This document shows positions 36,728 through 44,831 of a DNA stretch of 64,000 nt, piece after piece. This stretch comes from Microbacterium sp. zg-B185 (lineage in GTDB: Bacteria; Actinomycetota; Actinomycetes; Actinomycetales; Microbacteriaceae). The DNA lies in assembly GCF_030246885.1 (NCBI RefSeq), contig NZ_CP126739.1, forward strand, positions 3,162,001 through 3,226,000. The letters run 5' to 3'. The notes below the pieces were generated by a model. That model saw only the letters and a list, made by a program, of their open reading frames with translations. It was not told the origin of the DNA and did no database searches. Numbering within the stretch: position 1 is the stretch's first letter; each line of letters starts with the position of its first letter. Made by a program: the position numbers and the translations under genes.

Positions 36728-38575
36728 ATGGCGACCTACCCGCAGACCCGGCGCCGTGGACTGCCCCGGCGTCCCGGCGGCGAACCGTGGCCCCCCGCCG
36801 GCGAGGCCGCGCCGGAGCCGGAGCCGATTGCTCCGCAGGCGGAAGCGGCGGGTTCGACGGGATCGGAGCCGCTGAAGGTGACTGCGGAGCCGGCTGTGGG
36901 CGCGGCGACGGTTGCTCCGCAGGCGGAAGCGGCGGGTTCGACGGGATCGGAGCCGCTGAAGGTGACTGCGGAGCCGGGTGTGGGCGCGGCGACGATTGCT
37001 CCGCAGGCGGAAGCGGCGGGCGCTGCGCGGACGATCCGCCGCGGACTGCCGCGCGTGCCCGGCGGCGAGCCGTGGCCACCGGCGGGACGTGTGCCGGTCG
37101 GTGCGGCGGGCGCCGCATCCGTCGCCGACACGGCCGCGGCCGGTCCCGCAACGACGGCGACCGCCGTGCAACCGCAGGAGTCCGACAGCGCGATGACCTC
37201 GTCGATTCCGGATGCCGCGGCCGCAGCATCCGGATCGGCTGCCGTTTCCGCGCCCGCTGCCGCCGTTCCCGCGCCCGCTGTGGCTGCGGTTCCGGCATCC
37301 GACGGCGCCGACAGCTCTGATCGCCCGCTGCGCCGCGGCCTGCCCCGCGTGCCCGGCGGGGAGGCGTGGCCACCGGCGGGCTTCGCGCCCGCCGCGGCTC
37401 CGGCCGCCGCCGCTCCCGCCACCACGACTCCGGCGCACGACGAGGAGCTCCGCGGCGCGGCGAGCCCGGGGTCGGCATCCGACGAAGCGGCCCGGCTGCC
37501 TGACCAGGCGCCGTCCCCGGACGACGTGACCGCGGCCGTGGCAACGCTGCCCCCGCAGACCACCGATCTGTCCGTGCCGCTGCCGTTCACGCGGACCGTA
37601 TGGGCGGGCACCGGGGGCCGCGCGAAGCCGGCGTCCGCGACCGAGCCGAAGCGGATCGGTCCGTTCACCCGGCTGCAGTGGGCCGGCGCCGTCATCGTCG
37701 GCGGCGGTGGGCTGCTGATCGCGGCGGGCATGGCGGTCGCCGCAGTGCGGTGGCTGCTCAGCCTGGAGCCGCTGCAGGAGTTCCTGACCACCTACCCGGG
37801 CGATTACCACCTGCCCGAGGGGGCCCCGGTGGGGTTCCCGGCGTGGCTGGGCTGGCAGCACTTCTTCAACGTGTTCCTGATCGTGCTGATCATCCGCTCC
37901 GGGCTGCGGGTGCGCTCGGAGAAGCGGCCGAGCGTGTTCTGGTCGCCGCGGTGGAACAGCAAACGCAAGATCAGCCTGACGCTGTGGTTCCACCAGGCGC
38001 TGGATATCCTCTGGGTGCTCAACGGCGTGATCTTCGTGGTCCTGCTGTTCGTCTCCGGTCAGTGGATGCGGATCGTGCCCACCTCGTGGGAGGTGTTCCC
38101 GAACGCGCTCAGCGCCGCGCTGCAGTACGTGTCGCTGGACTGGCCGACCGAGAACGGCTGGGTCAACTACAACAGCCTGCAGCAACTGGCCTACTTCACC
38201 ACCGTCTTCATCGCCGCCCCCCTCGCGGTGATCACCGGGGTGCGGATGAGCGGCATCTGGCCGAGCAAAGCGAAGACCCTGAACCGGATCTACCCCGTCG
38301 AGTGGGCCCGTGCGGTGCACTTCCCGGTGATGCTGTACTTCGTCGCCTTCATCATCGTGCACGTCGCCCTCGTCTTCGCCACCGGGGCGCTGCGCAACCT
38401 GAACCACATGTACGCCGCGCAGGGCTCGGCCGACGGGCTCGCCTACGCCGACAACTGGGCCGGGTTCTGGATCTTCGCCGCGTCCATGGTGGTCATCGCG
38501 GCCGCCTGGGTCGCAGCCCGCCCGCTCGTCCTGGCACCCATCGCCCGCCTCTTCGGAAAGGTCAGCGGGCGTTAG
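36728..38575 (+). CDS. Cytochrome b/b6-domain membrane protein with repetitive N-terminus
   Basis: 615-aa two-part protein. Residues 1-310 are Ala/Pro-rich and probably disordered, with three copies of RRGLPRxPGGExWPPAG (near 9, 101 and 199) and a 28-residue tandem repeat (about 35-98). The C-terminal half has about six transmembrane spans with His in GWQHFFN, LWFHQALD, AVHFPVMLYF and FIIVHVALVF, the spacing expected of a haem-b cytochrome of the b561/Ni-Fe-hydrogenase type. It follows etfA by 5 bp. I infer that it carries electrons between ETF and the quinone pool; this is untested, and a separate ETF dehydrogenase elsewhere in the genome is possible. Confidence 0.75.
   Translation: MATYPQTRRRGLPRRPGGEPWPPAGEAAPEPEPIAPQAEAAGSTGSEPLKVTAEPAVGAATVAPQAEAAGSTGSEPLKVTAEPGVGAATIAPQAEAAGAARTIRRGLPRVPGGEPWPPAGRVPVGAAGAASVADTAAAGPATTATAVQPQESDSAMTSSIPDAAAAASGSAAVSAPAAAVPAPAVAAVPASDGADSSDRPLRRGLPRVPGGEAWPPAGFAPAAAPAAAAPATTTPAHDEELRGAASPGSASDEAARLPDQAPSPDDVTAAVATLPPQTTDLSVPLPFTRTVWAGTGGRAKPASATEPKRIGPFTRLQWAGAVIVGGGGLLIAAGMAVAAVRWLLSLEPLQEFLTTYPGDYHLPEGAPVGFPAWLGWQHFFNVFLIVLIIRSGLRVRSEKRPSVFWSPRWNSKRKISLTLWFHQALDILWVLNGVIFVVLLFVSGQWMRIVPTSWEVFPNALSAALQYVSLDWPTENGWVNYNSLQQLAYFTTVFIAAPLAVITGVRMSGIWPSKAKTLNRIYPVEWARAVHFPVMLYFVAFIIVHVALVFATGALRNLNHMYAAQGSADGLAYADNWAGFWIFAASMVVIAAAWVAARPLVLAPIARLFGKVSGR
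36830..37020 (+). repeat. 84-bp in-frame tandem repeat
   Basis: Copies at 36830-36913 and 36914-36997, nearly identical, plus a partial third from 36998. Each encodes a 28-aa unit beginning APQAEAAGSTGSEPLKVTAE. The period is a multiple of three, so copy-number change would alter only linker length. Confidence 0.9.
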
Positions 38576-38585
38576 CCCGACACGT

Positions 38586-39443
38586 ATGACGAACCAGAAT
38601 CACGAGCCCGCGAACGGCGGGGCAGCCGCCGGCCTGGACGAAGCGGAACGCTGGAGCGCGCTGACCACCCGGATCCTCGCGCCCAACGCCGGCCTGATGA
38701 CCCTCGACGGCACGAACACGTTCGTCATCCGCGCGGAGGACGCCGGCTCCGCCGTGGTCGTTGATCCCGGCCCCGATACGGCGGCGCACCTGGATCGCCT
38801 CGAAGCATTCGGGCCGATCTCGCTCGTGCTGCTCACCCACCACCACTTCGACCACATCGAGGGGGCCGCGGAGTTCGCCGAGCGCACCGGCGCGGTCGTG
38901 CGCGCCCTCGACCCCGCCCTGTGCATCGACGCCCCGGCGCTGTACGACGGCGAGGTGATGGAGGCGGCCGGCACGCGCATCGTCGTGGTGGCGACCCCGG
39001 GGCACACCGCGGACTCGGTGTGCTTCCTGCTGCCCGACGACATCGTGGCGGGCACCGACGGGACGGGCGGCACGCTGCTGACCGGGGACACCATCCTCGG
39101 CCGCGGCACCACGATCCTCGCGCGTCCGGACGGCTCGCTCCGCGACTACCTGGGCTCTCTCGCCCGGCTGCGGGACCTGGCGGGCGTGGACCTGGTGCTG
39201 CCCGGTCACGGCCCCGCCCTGCCCAGCCTCCCGGCCGTCGTCGACTCCTACCTCGAGCACCGCCGCGAGCGCCTCGCGCAGGTGTCGGCGGCGCTGCGGA
39301 CGCTCGACTTGCAGCCCAGTTCGGATCCCGAGGTGGTCACCCGGGTGACGGACTTCGTCTACCCGCACACGCATCCCGGTGTGCGCTTCGCGGCGGAGGC
39401 GTCGACCTACGCGCAGCTCGCGTTCCTCGAGACCGAGCGCTGA
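38586..39443 (+). CDS. MBL-fold metallo-hydrolase (LACTB2/glyoxalase-II-like)
   Basis: 285-aa metallo-beta-lactamase-fold hydrolase. The metal motif THHHFDH is at about residues 84-90, a further His in PGHTADS, Asp in LTGDTILG and His in LPGHGP. A C-terminal winged-helix-like region follows. The pattern resembles LACTB2-type nucleases/thioester hydrolases; the substrate is unknown. It starts 10 bp after the cytochrome gene, without a clear ribosome-binding site, so it is probably read as part of the etf operon. Confidence 0.82.
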   Translation: MTNQNHEPANGGAAAGLDEAERWSALTTRILAPNAGLMTLDGTNTFVIRAEDAGSAVVVDPGPDTAAHLDRLEAFGPISLVLLTHHHFDHIEGAAEFAERTGAVVRALDPALCIDAPALYDGEVMEAAGTRIVVVATPGHTADSVCFLLPDDIVAGTDGTGGTLLTGDTILGRGTTILARPDGSLRDYLGSLARLRDLAGVDLVLPGHGPALPSLPAVVDSYLEHRRERLAQVSAALRTLDLQPSSDPEVVTRVTDFVYPHTHPGVRFAAEASTYAQLAFLETER

Positions 39444-39498
39444 TCGCGCTGTGATCGAACGCTGACCGAGCGCTGATCGAGCGGCTCATCGGGGTTCC

Positions 39499-39590
39499 CC
39501 CGTCGCGTTCTGCGGGGGCCGCCGGCGTGTCGTGACAGGCGAGCAGCAGTGAAAGCCGCGACAGGCGAGCAGCAGTGAAACCGCGACGGG
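39499..39590. repeat. Extragenic hairpin with internal tandem repeat
   Basis: Outer arms CCCGTCGCG (39499-39507) and CGCGACGGG (39582-39590). Inside lie two tandem units starting GACAGGCGAGCAGCAGTGAA (39534-39559 and 39560-39584) and the reverse complement (39523-39539) of a 17-mer from the 33.2-kb element. Located between convergent genes. Confidence 0.65.
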
Positions 39591-39615
39591 CGCAGGGGCC
39601 CAGGGCGACCAGCGG

Positions 39616-40383
39616 TTACGCGTCGGTCTGGCCGGATGCCGCGCCCGCGGCGAATCCGTCGGCGTACGCCTCATCGGCACCACGCCAGAACATGTCGCGC
39701 TCCGGATCGCGCACGATCGCGCGCGCCCCGGGCAGGTCGAGCGGCCCGACGAGGTCCGCGCGACCACGGATCACGGCCACCGGCAACCGGGCCGCCTTGC
39801 CCTTCACCAGATCGGCCGCGGCGGCCAGCTCGTCGGCCACGCACGGCAGGGTCACCACGAGCGGCCTGCCCTCGGCATCCGTCTGTCCGCGCATGTCCTC
39901 GAACACCTCCACGCCGGCGGCGCCGATCGCGCTGTCGGTCTGGCCGTCGCGCCACGCACGCCCGAGGGTGTCGGAGATGATCACTCCGACCCGGATCCGC
40001 AGCCGCTGCCGCAGTCGCGCGGCCAGAGCCCGTGCCGACCCGTCCGGATCCGCGGGAAGCAGCAGCACCGTTCCGTCCGGGGTGTTCGAGGCGTCCACGC
40101 CGGCCGCGGCCGACACGATGCCGAGCTTGTTCTCGACGATCCGCGTGGTGTGGCCGGTGGCCGAGGTGCGGGTCGCGACGACGCGCACCGTCTCGGCGGT
40201 GATGGCGTCCTCGCGGTCGTCGGCGGCGACGATGCGTCCCTCCGCCTTGGAGACGATCTTGGAGGTCACGACGAGGATGTCGCCGTCCTGGAGAGACGAG
40301 CCCGCGGCATCCAGGATGACCTCGAACAGGTTCGTGTGCGGAACGATCTCGGGGATGCCCTCGAGAGCCCAGATCTGCAGCAA
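39616..40383 (-). CDS. cofE: Coenzyme F420-0:L-glutamate ligase
   Basis: Adds glutamates to F420-0 in the cytosol, a late step of coenzyme F420 biosynthesis. The 255-aa protein shows the family's [17 protein letters not shown] (about 34-50), [19 protein letters not shown] (substrate/metal region) and [10 protein letters not shown] motifs. It suggests the organism uses F420. No ATG or GTG is available: after the upstream GNAT stop, in the same frame, the first usable codons are ATT at 40392 and TTG at 40383, neither with a good ribosome-binding site. Confidence 0.88.
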   Translation of the reverse strand: MLQIWALEGIPEIVPHTNLFEVILDAAGSSLQDGDILVVTSKIVSKAEGRIVAADDREDAITAETVRVVATRTSATGHTTRIVENKLGIVSAAAGVDASNTPDGTVLLLPADPDGSARALAARLRQRLRIRVGVIISDTLGRAWRDGQTDSAIGAAGVEVFEDMRGQTDAEGRPLVVTLPCVADELAAAADLVKGKAARLPVAVIRGRADLVGPLDLPGARAIVRDPERDMFWRGADEAYADGFAAGAASGQTDA

Positions 40384-40413
40384 CTCAGTAATCGGAACGT
40401 CGGCGCCGGCGCG

Positions 40414-40920
40414 TCAGCGGACGAACCGAACCTCGGTCAGCGTCTCACCGAGGAACGGCTCCGTGTGGGTGGCGCCGTCGAGGGTGAAGCCGTTGCGCTG
40501 GTAGAAGCGGTGGGCGCGCGGGTTGTCCTCGGCGACCCACAGGTAGACCGACTCGGTCTTCTCCACGGCCGCGTCGAACAGCTGCTGGCCGATGCCGGTG
40601 CCGTGGTAAGCGTCGAGCAGGTAGATGAAGTACAGCTCGCGCAGGCGCGGGGCATCCCGGTCACGCGCGGGGCCGGAGCCGACGAAACCGACGATCTCGC
40701 CGCCCACCAGCGCCGCGCTCATGCGGAAGTCCGGGCCCTGTGCGGCCCAGTGCGTCCACAGCTCGGCCAGGCGTCGAGGCGATACCTGCTCCAGCGCTGC
40801 CTTGCTGATCAGGTGGTCGTAGGTCTCGTGCCAGCAGGTTGCGTGGACGCGTCCGAGCGCTTCAGCGTCGACGTCCCGCACCGGACGGACAACGATGTCG
40901 GTCTGCAGTTCGGCTCCCAT
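40414..40920 (-). CDS. GNAT-family N-acetyltransferase
   Basis: 168-aa GNAT fold acyltransferase using acetyl-CoA; the acceptor is unknown. The acetyl-CoA-binding loop reads YHGTGIGQQLFDAA (about 104-117) and the end has the usual RFYQRNGF. TAGAGT lies 6 nt upstream of the ATG (40927-40932), so initiation is probably leaderless. It precedes cofE by 30 bp on the same strand and in the same frame. Confidence 0.87.
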   Translation of the reverse strand: MGAELQTDIVVRPVRDVDAEALGRVHATCWHETYDHLISKAALEQVSPRRLAELWTHWAAQGPDFRMSAALVGGEIVGFVGSGPARDRDAPRLRELYFIYLLDAYHGTGIGQQLFDAAVEKTESVYLWVAEDNPRAHRFYQRNGFTLDGATHTEPFLGETLTEVRFVR

Positions 40921-41072
40921 GGCCAGACTCTACGCGCGCGCGGCGCGGAGAAGAAATCCACCGATTCGGGTGTTCGCGGGGCCCTTCGGGAGGAGGGGAT
41001 GCCGCGGCCCGGGCTGTCGGTCGACCACAACACAATCGCTGCGCGGGCCGCCGATGGCTACGATCGCATCTC

Positions 41073-41633
41073 GTGAACGTGATCTGGCGAACCCTCCTGA
41101 CGATCTGGCGCGCCAAGCTGCAGCTGCGCCGCAAGGGGACGCTCGAGCCCACCGCGATCGGGCGGGTGAGGGTGCGCACGCTGCCGACGGACCTCGACCT
41201 GCTCGGCCATATGAACAACGGCCGGTACGCGTCGCTCTTCGACCTGGGCCGCTTCGATCTGCTCATCCGCACCGGCATCTGGGACGTCTTCAAGGAGCGC
41301 GGCTGGTACGCGGTCGTCGCCAACGAGACGATCACGTTCCGCAAGTCGCTTCAGCTGTGGCAGCGGTTCACCGTGGAATCCCGGCTGCTTGGCCACGATG
41401 ACAAGTCGGCCTACCTGATGCACCGAGCGGTGGTGGACGGGGAGGTGTACGCGGAGATGATCGTGCGAGCGAGGTTCCTGCGGCGCTCCGGCGGGCTGGT
41501 CCCCCACGAGGAGCTGTTCGGGGCGCTGCACCGACCGGACAATCTGCCGGAGCTCGCCCCGTGGGTGACGCAATGGGCTGCCGCATCCGCGTTGCCCTCG
41601 ACCCGGGTGCCCGCACCGAGCCTCTGGAAGTGA
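41073..41633 (+). CDS. Hotdog-fold acyl-CoA thioesterase
   Basis: 186-aa 4-hydroxybenzoyl-CoA-thioesterase-like protein. LDLLGHMNNGRYASLFDLGR (about 44-63) is the core helix motif, followed by FRKSLQLWQRFTVESRLLG. It hydrolyses acyl-CoA; chain specificity is unknown. The GTG at 41073 lies 8 nt after TACGAT (41059-41064), a plausible leaderless arrangement. The open frame upstream to 40839 runs antisense to the GNAT gene. Confidence 0.82.
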   Translation: MNVIWRTLLTIWRAKLQLRRKGTLEPTAIGRVRVRTLPTDLDLLGHMNNGRYASLFDLGRFDLLIRTGIWDVFKERGWYAVVANETITFRKSLQLWQRFTVESRLLGHDDKSAYLMHRAVVDGEVYAEMIVRARFLRRSGGLVPHEELFGALHRPDNLPELAPWVTQWAAASALPSTRVPAPSLWK

Positions 41634-41650
41634 CCCGATAGCGTGGACGG

Positions 41651-42985
41651 ATGATCGCCGTCCTGCGCGTCTCCGGGCTCCTCCTGTGGAGGCACTGGCC
41701 GGCGCTGCTGGCGCTGTACCTCGCCGGAACGCTCGGCCGATACGTCGCCATCGAGGTCGCGGGCTTCGTCGGCGCGTACAGCGCGGTCGCCGGCGCACTG
41801 CTGTTCCCGCTGGCGATCCTGTCGCGCCTGGTCGCACTGGTGGCGATGCTGCTGGTGCTCCGAGACGGAATGGCCCAGCTCGGGGTGATCGCCCCGATCC
41901 CGGCGGGCCGGTCAGAGCGGCGCCGTGCGTTCATCGACGCCCTGCTGGCCGGCATCCTTCCGTTCGTCGCCTTCTATGCGGCGTGGGGCTACCTGCGAGA
42001 GGATGCCGCGGCGTACTTCAGCCGCCTCCTCGAGATCAACGCCGGTCTGATCGCCGATGAGATCTTCGGCGATGCGCAGCGCGCGGGCGACGCAGCGGTG
42101 GGCGAGCTGAGCTTCGGCCCCGTCACGATCGCGATCATCGTGGCCGCGTTCACCGGGCGGTGGCTGTGGAAGCGCTATCGGGGACGGGTGCCGAAGGCGT
42201 TCGCCGCGGTGGCCGTCTATCTCGAGGTGCTCTGGGTCTATCTGTCGGTGACGCTCATCGCGGACGCCCTGAACACGGTCGTCGCATGGGCGCAGAAGCG
42301 CCAGGCCATGGTCTGGCTCGCCGATGTCCGCGAGTGGGTCGGCGGCCAGCTCGCGCCGGTCGCGTGGACGTGGGATGCCGCGGAATGGTTCCTCAGCGAG
42401 CTCGGCGGCATCGTGCTGCTTCCGATCGCGTGGCTGGCGATCGCCGGTGTCATCTACGGGCAGGCGGTCGCCCCGCAGACGCTGCAGCTGGGAGTCCCCG
42501 TCGTGGTCCGTGCCCGCGCGCGCTTCGACACACTTCCCTCGCGGCTGCGTGCCCGGCTGCGGGACCTGTGGGCGGACCTGCTCTCGCGCTTCCAGCCCAT
42601 CGGTCGGGCACTGCTGCTGATGTGGCGCGCAGGCCCCGTGCTGGTCGGGTCGTACGTCTTGCTGTTCACCGTCCTGCTGTTCCTCGACGCCGCGCTCGAG
42701 CTGGGCATCACCCGGGTGATCGGTCCGCAGGAACTCGGTGGATTCTGGATGGTCAATGCTCCGCTGATCTTCCTGTTCGTCCCGCTCGTGATCGAGCCGC
42801 TCCGGGTGGTGCTGGTGGCCAGCGCGTACGACGCGGTGATCGGCAGGCTCGTCTCGGTTCCGGTCGCGCCGCCGGCCGAGGAACCGGCTCGACCGGCCGC
42901 AATGGCACCGGTTCCACCGGCCGCGTCGCCGGAAGCTCCGCAGCCGCTCGTGGGGGAGCCCACCGAGGAGCACGCGCCGCGCTGA
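41651..42985 (+). CDS. Polytopic membrane protein of unknown function
   Basis: 444 aa, about eight hydrophobic segments between residues 5 and 395, then a 45-residue Pro/Ala/Glu-rich cytoplasmic tail. I do not recognise a family or catalytic motif. TAGCGT (41639-41644) sits 6 nt before the ATG, supporting leaderless initiation at 41651. It converges with the exported-protein operon; stops are only 5 bp apart. Confidence 0.75.
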   Translation: MIAVLRVSGLLLWRHWPALLALYLAGTLGRYVAIEVAGFVGAYSAVAGALLFPLAILSRLVALVAMLLVLRDGMAQLGVIAPIPAGRSERRRAFIDALLAGILPFVAFYAAWGYLREDAAAYFSRLLEINAGLIADEIFGDAQRAGDAAVGELSFGPVTIAIIVAAFTGRWLWKRYRGRVPKAFAAVAVYLEVLWVYLSVTLIADALNTVVAWAQKRQAMVWLADVREWVGGQLAPVAWTWDAAEWFLSELGGIVLLPIAWLAIAGVIYGQAVAPQTLQLGVPVVVRARARFDTLPSRLRARLRDLWADLLSRFQPIGRALLLMWRAGPVLVGSYVLLFTVLLFLDAALELGITRVIGPQELGGFWMVNAPLIFLFVPLVIEPLRVVLVASAYDAVIGRLVSVPVAPPAEEPARPAAMAPVPPAASPEAPQPLVGEPTEEHAPR

Positions 42986-42990
42986 ACGCG

Positions 42991-43509
42991 TCAGGGCTCG
43001 ATGACGAGACGGACGAACTGCGGGATCGCGGCCGCGGACGCCAGCTCGATGAAGAACGGTCCGGCCGCGTCCTCCGGCACCAGGTAGTCCAGCGTGAGCG
43101 AATAGCGGATCGAAAGATCGGAGTCGCAGAACGTCAGGCGGTCCGGGTCGTACCCGCGATCCAGTCCGGCGGATGCTTCGTTCCACTGCCTGCCCGCGCC
43201 ACCGGCTTCGCGCAGTTGCGGACTCAGGCAGCTGATCGGCTCCGTGCCGGGGGAGACCAGCACCGTCGCGCTGACCAGACGGGTCCCTTCCGGGGCGGCC
43301 GGATCGTCCGCGAACCGCGCCCGCGCCGGACCGATGGCTGCGCCCGCGTAATCCACCGCACCGCCCGGCTCCACGGTGATCGGCTTCGTGGCATGGCCGA
43401 GATCCCAGTCGGACCACTCATTGAGGGCGACCACCCCCGCGGTGACGGGGAGCAGCACCGCGACCAGTCCCAGCGAGACGGCGTTGCGTCGCCACCAGCC
43501 GACGGTCAC
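42991..43509 (-). CDS. Single-span exported protein, operon gene 3
   Basis: 172 aa. After GWWRRNAVSLG a hydrophobic segment (about 12-30) forms a signal or anchor; the rest is a beta-rich extracytoplasmic domain with two Cys (in ISCLSP and LTFCDSD) that could form a disulfide. Family not recognised. The GTG start overlaps the stop of the upstream gene (GTGA at 43506-43509). Confidence 0.72.
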   Translation of the reverse strand: MTVGWWRRNAVSLGLVAVLLPVTAGVVALNEWSDWDLGHATKPITVEPGGAVDYAGAAIGPARARFADDPAAPEGTRLVSATVLVSPGTEPISCLSPQLREAGGAGRQWNEASAGLDRGYDPDRLTFCDSDLSIRYSLTLDYLVPEDAAGPFFIELASAAAIPQFVRLVIEP

Positions 43510-44051
43510 CGGCTGCTCCAGCCGACCGGCGCGAGCTCGGCCCGCTCCTCGACGGGGATGCCGGCCAGATCCACCTCGAGCACGATGAGCGAGTCCAGGC
43601 GCGGATCCGTGCTGACCCCGAAGGTCAGCACCGCCAACCCGCCGGTGACATCCTCGGGCAGCTCGAACGCGACGCTGCCGGAGCGTGAGGCAGCGACTGA
43701 CAGCGGGTGCCCCAGAAGCGATTCGGGCCGCTCGCTGGCCCGGAAGGTGCGGCCGCCGAGGTCCAACGTCGCCAGAGCGAGGGAGTTCCCGGCCTCGGAG
43801 ACCACGGCGGCGGCATCCAGATCCACCACGACCCAGTTGCCGGCCGCGCTCCACTCGTCGGTGCGGGCCGTCTCGGCCCGACGGACATCGACGACGGTCA
43901 CGGCGATGTCCCGCCCGATGCCGGTCTCACCGACCTCGACCATCACGGGGAACGGCTGTTCCGGCGCCGCCTCGGAGGGAGTGATCACCGCGATCCCCCA
44001 GGCGGCGGCGATCAGGGCGGCGCCGGCGGGCCACGCCAGCCATGCCCTCAC
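43506..44051 (-). CDS. Single-span exported protein, operon gene 2
   Basis: 181 aa with an N-terminal hydrophobic segment (about 3-22) and a beta-rich extracytoplasmic domain. The GRDIAVTVVDVRRAET and GNWVVVDLDAAAV pattern resembles DUF4352-like domains. The GTG start overlaps the stop of gene 1 (GTGA at 44048-44051), and its stop overlaps gene 3, so all three should be made in fixed ratio. Longer upstream frames run inside gene 1. Confidence 0.72.
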   Translation of the reverse strand: MRAWLAWPAGAALIAAAWGIAVITPSEAAPEQPFPVMVEVGETGIGRDIAVTVVDVRRAETARTDEWSAAGNWVVVDLDAAAVVSEAGNSLALATLDLGGRTFRASERPESLLGHPLSVAASRSGSVAFELPEDVTGGLAVLTFGVSTDPRLDSLIVLEVDLAGIPVEERAELAPVGWSSR

Positions 44052-44695
44052 CCTCCGGCTCCGATGTCGTCCAGGATCACCGTCATCGTCGCGGCCGGTA
44101 CCGGGTCGGTCCACCATTGTCCGTTCGCGACGAACGATCCGGTGTGCAGTGTCATGTCGGACAGGGTGATCCCCACCGGCTGTCCGTCCGTGAACCGCCC
44201 TGCAGTGACCGCCCACGCCAGAACGAGCTGGGCGGGAACCCCGGGCTGCAGCCACGGCGCCACCGTCCCGTCGTCGTAGCGGGCGATCGAATCGGGAGGG
44301 GTGTCGGCGAGACCCTCCAGCCGCAGCGACTCCGTCAGACTGCTCGTGGAATGCACCGCGATCGGCCGGGTCCAGGTGTTCTCGACATCGACCACGACGG
44401 CCAGGACGCGTTCCCCGTCTTCGACGTAGACGCCGGCCTCGGTCAGCTCGTCCACCAGGACGACCCGTTCGATCGTGAGAGCGAACTGATCGTTCCGATG
44501 CTCCTGCCCCGGCTCGATCGTGACCGGTGCGGGCTCGGCGGCGGTGGCCAGCCCGCCGAACGCCGCGGTGGCCACGAGGAACAGGCCGGTCGCGATCCCC
44601 GTCAACCAGCTGGTGGGAAGACGATCGGATGCCGCGCGGAGCCAATCCAGCCGCCGCCGCGGCGGCGCCGCCGAGTCTTCGCCCTCCGTGGTCAC
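44048..44695 (-). CDS. Single-span exported protein, operon gene 1
   Basis: 215 aa. A polar, basic N-terminus (1-30), a hydrophobic segment (about 31-52) ending near an Ala-x-Ala site, then a beta-rich domain with the DQFALTIERVVLV and VLAVVVDVENTW pattern seen in DUF4352-like proteins. Function unknown. The GTG start lies 6 nt after TAGGGT (44702-44707), so the operon is probably transcribed leaderless from there. Confidence 0.75.
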   Translation of the reverse strand: MTTEGEDSAAPPRRRLDWLRAASDRLPTSWLTGIATGLFLVATAAFGGLATAAEPAPVTIEPGQEHRNDQFALTIERVVLVDELTEAGVYVEDGERVLAVVVDVENTWTRPIAVHSTSSLTESLRLEGLADTPPDSIARYDDGTVAPWLQPGVPAQLVLAWAVTAGRFTDGQPVGITLSDMTLHTGSFVANGQWWTDPVPAATMTVILDDIGAGG

Positions 44696-44831
44696 CTCTT
44701 CACCCTATGTGCGCGCGTTAGCTCACCCCATGCTCCCGCGCAAGGCGTTGTGACGCGTTGCCGCGGTGCGCTTGCCTGTCCCATGGAATCGCCCGACCCC
44801 GGGGCGGTCCGCAACGCGAAGGAGTGAACTC

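Noticed and set aside
35109..38407. Very long open frames on the minus strand opposite etfB, etfA and the cytochrome gene (over 750 codons each)
   Set aside because: They are Arg/Pro/His-rich, lack family motifs and start sites, and mirror well-recognised genes on the other strand; high GC makes such frames common.
25005..39443. Horizontally acquired genomic island
   Set aside because: No integrase, tRNA boundary, att repeats or general composition change; only etfBA codon use differs.
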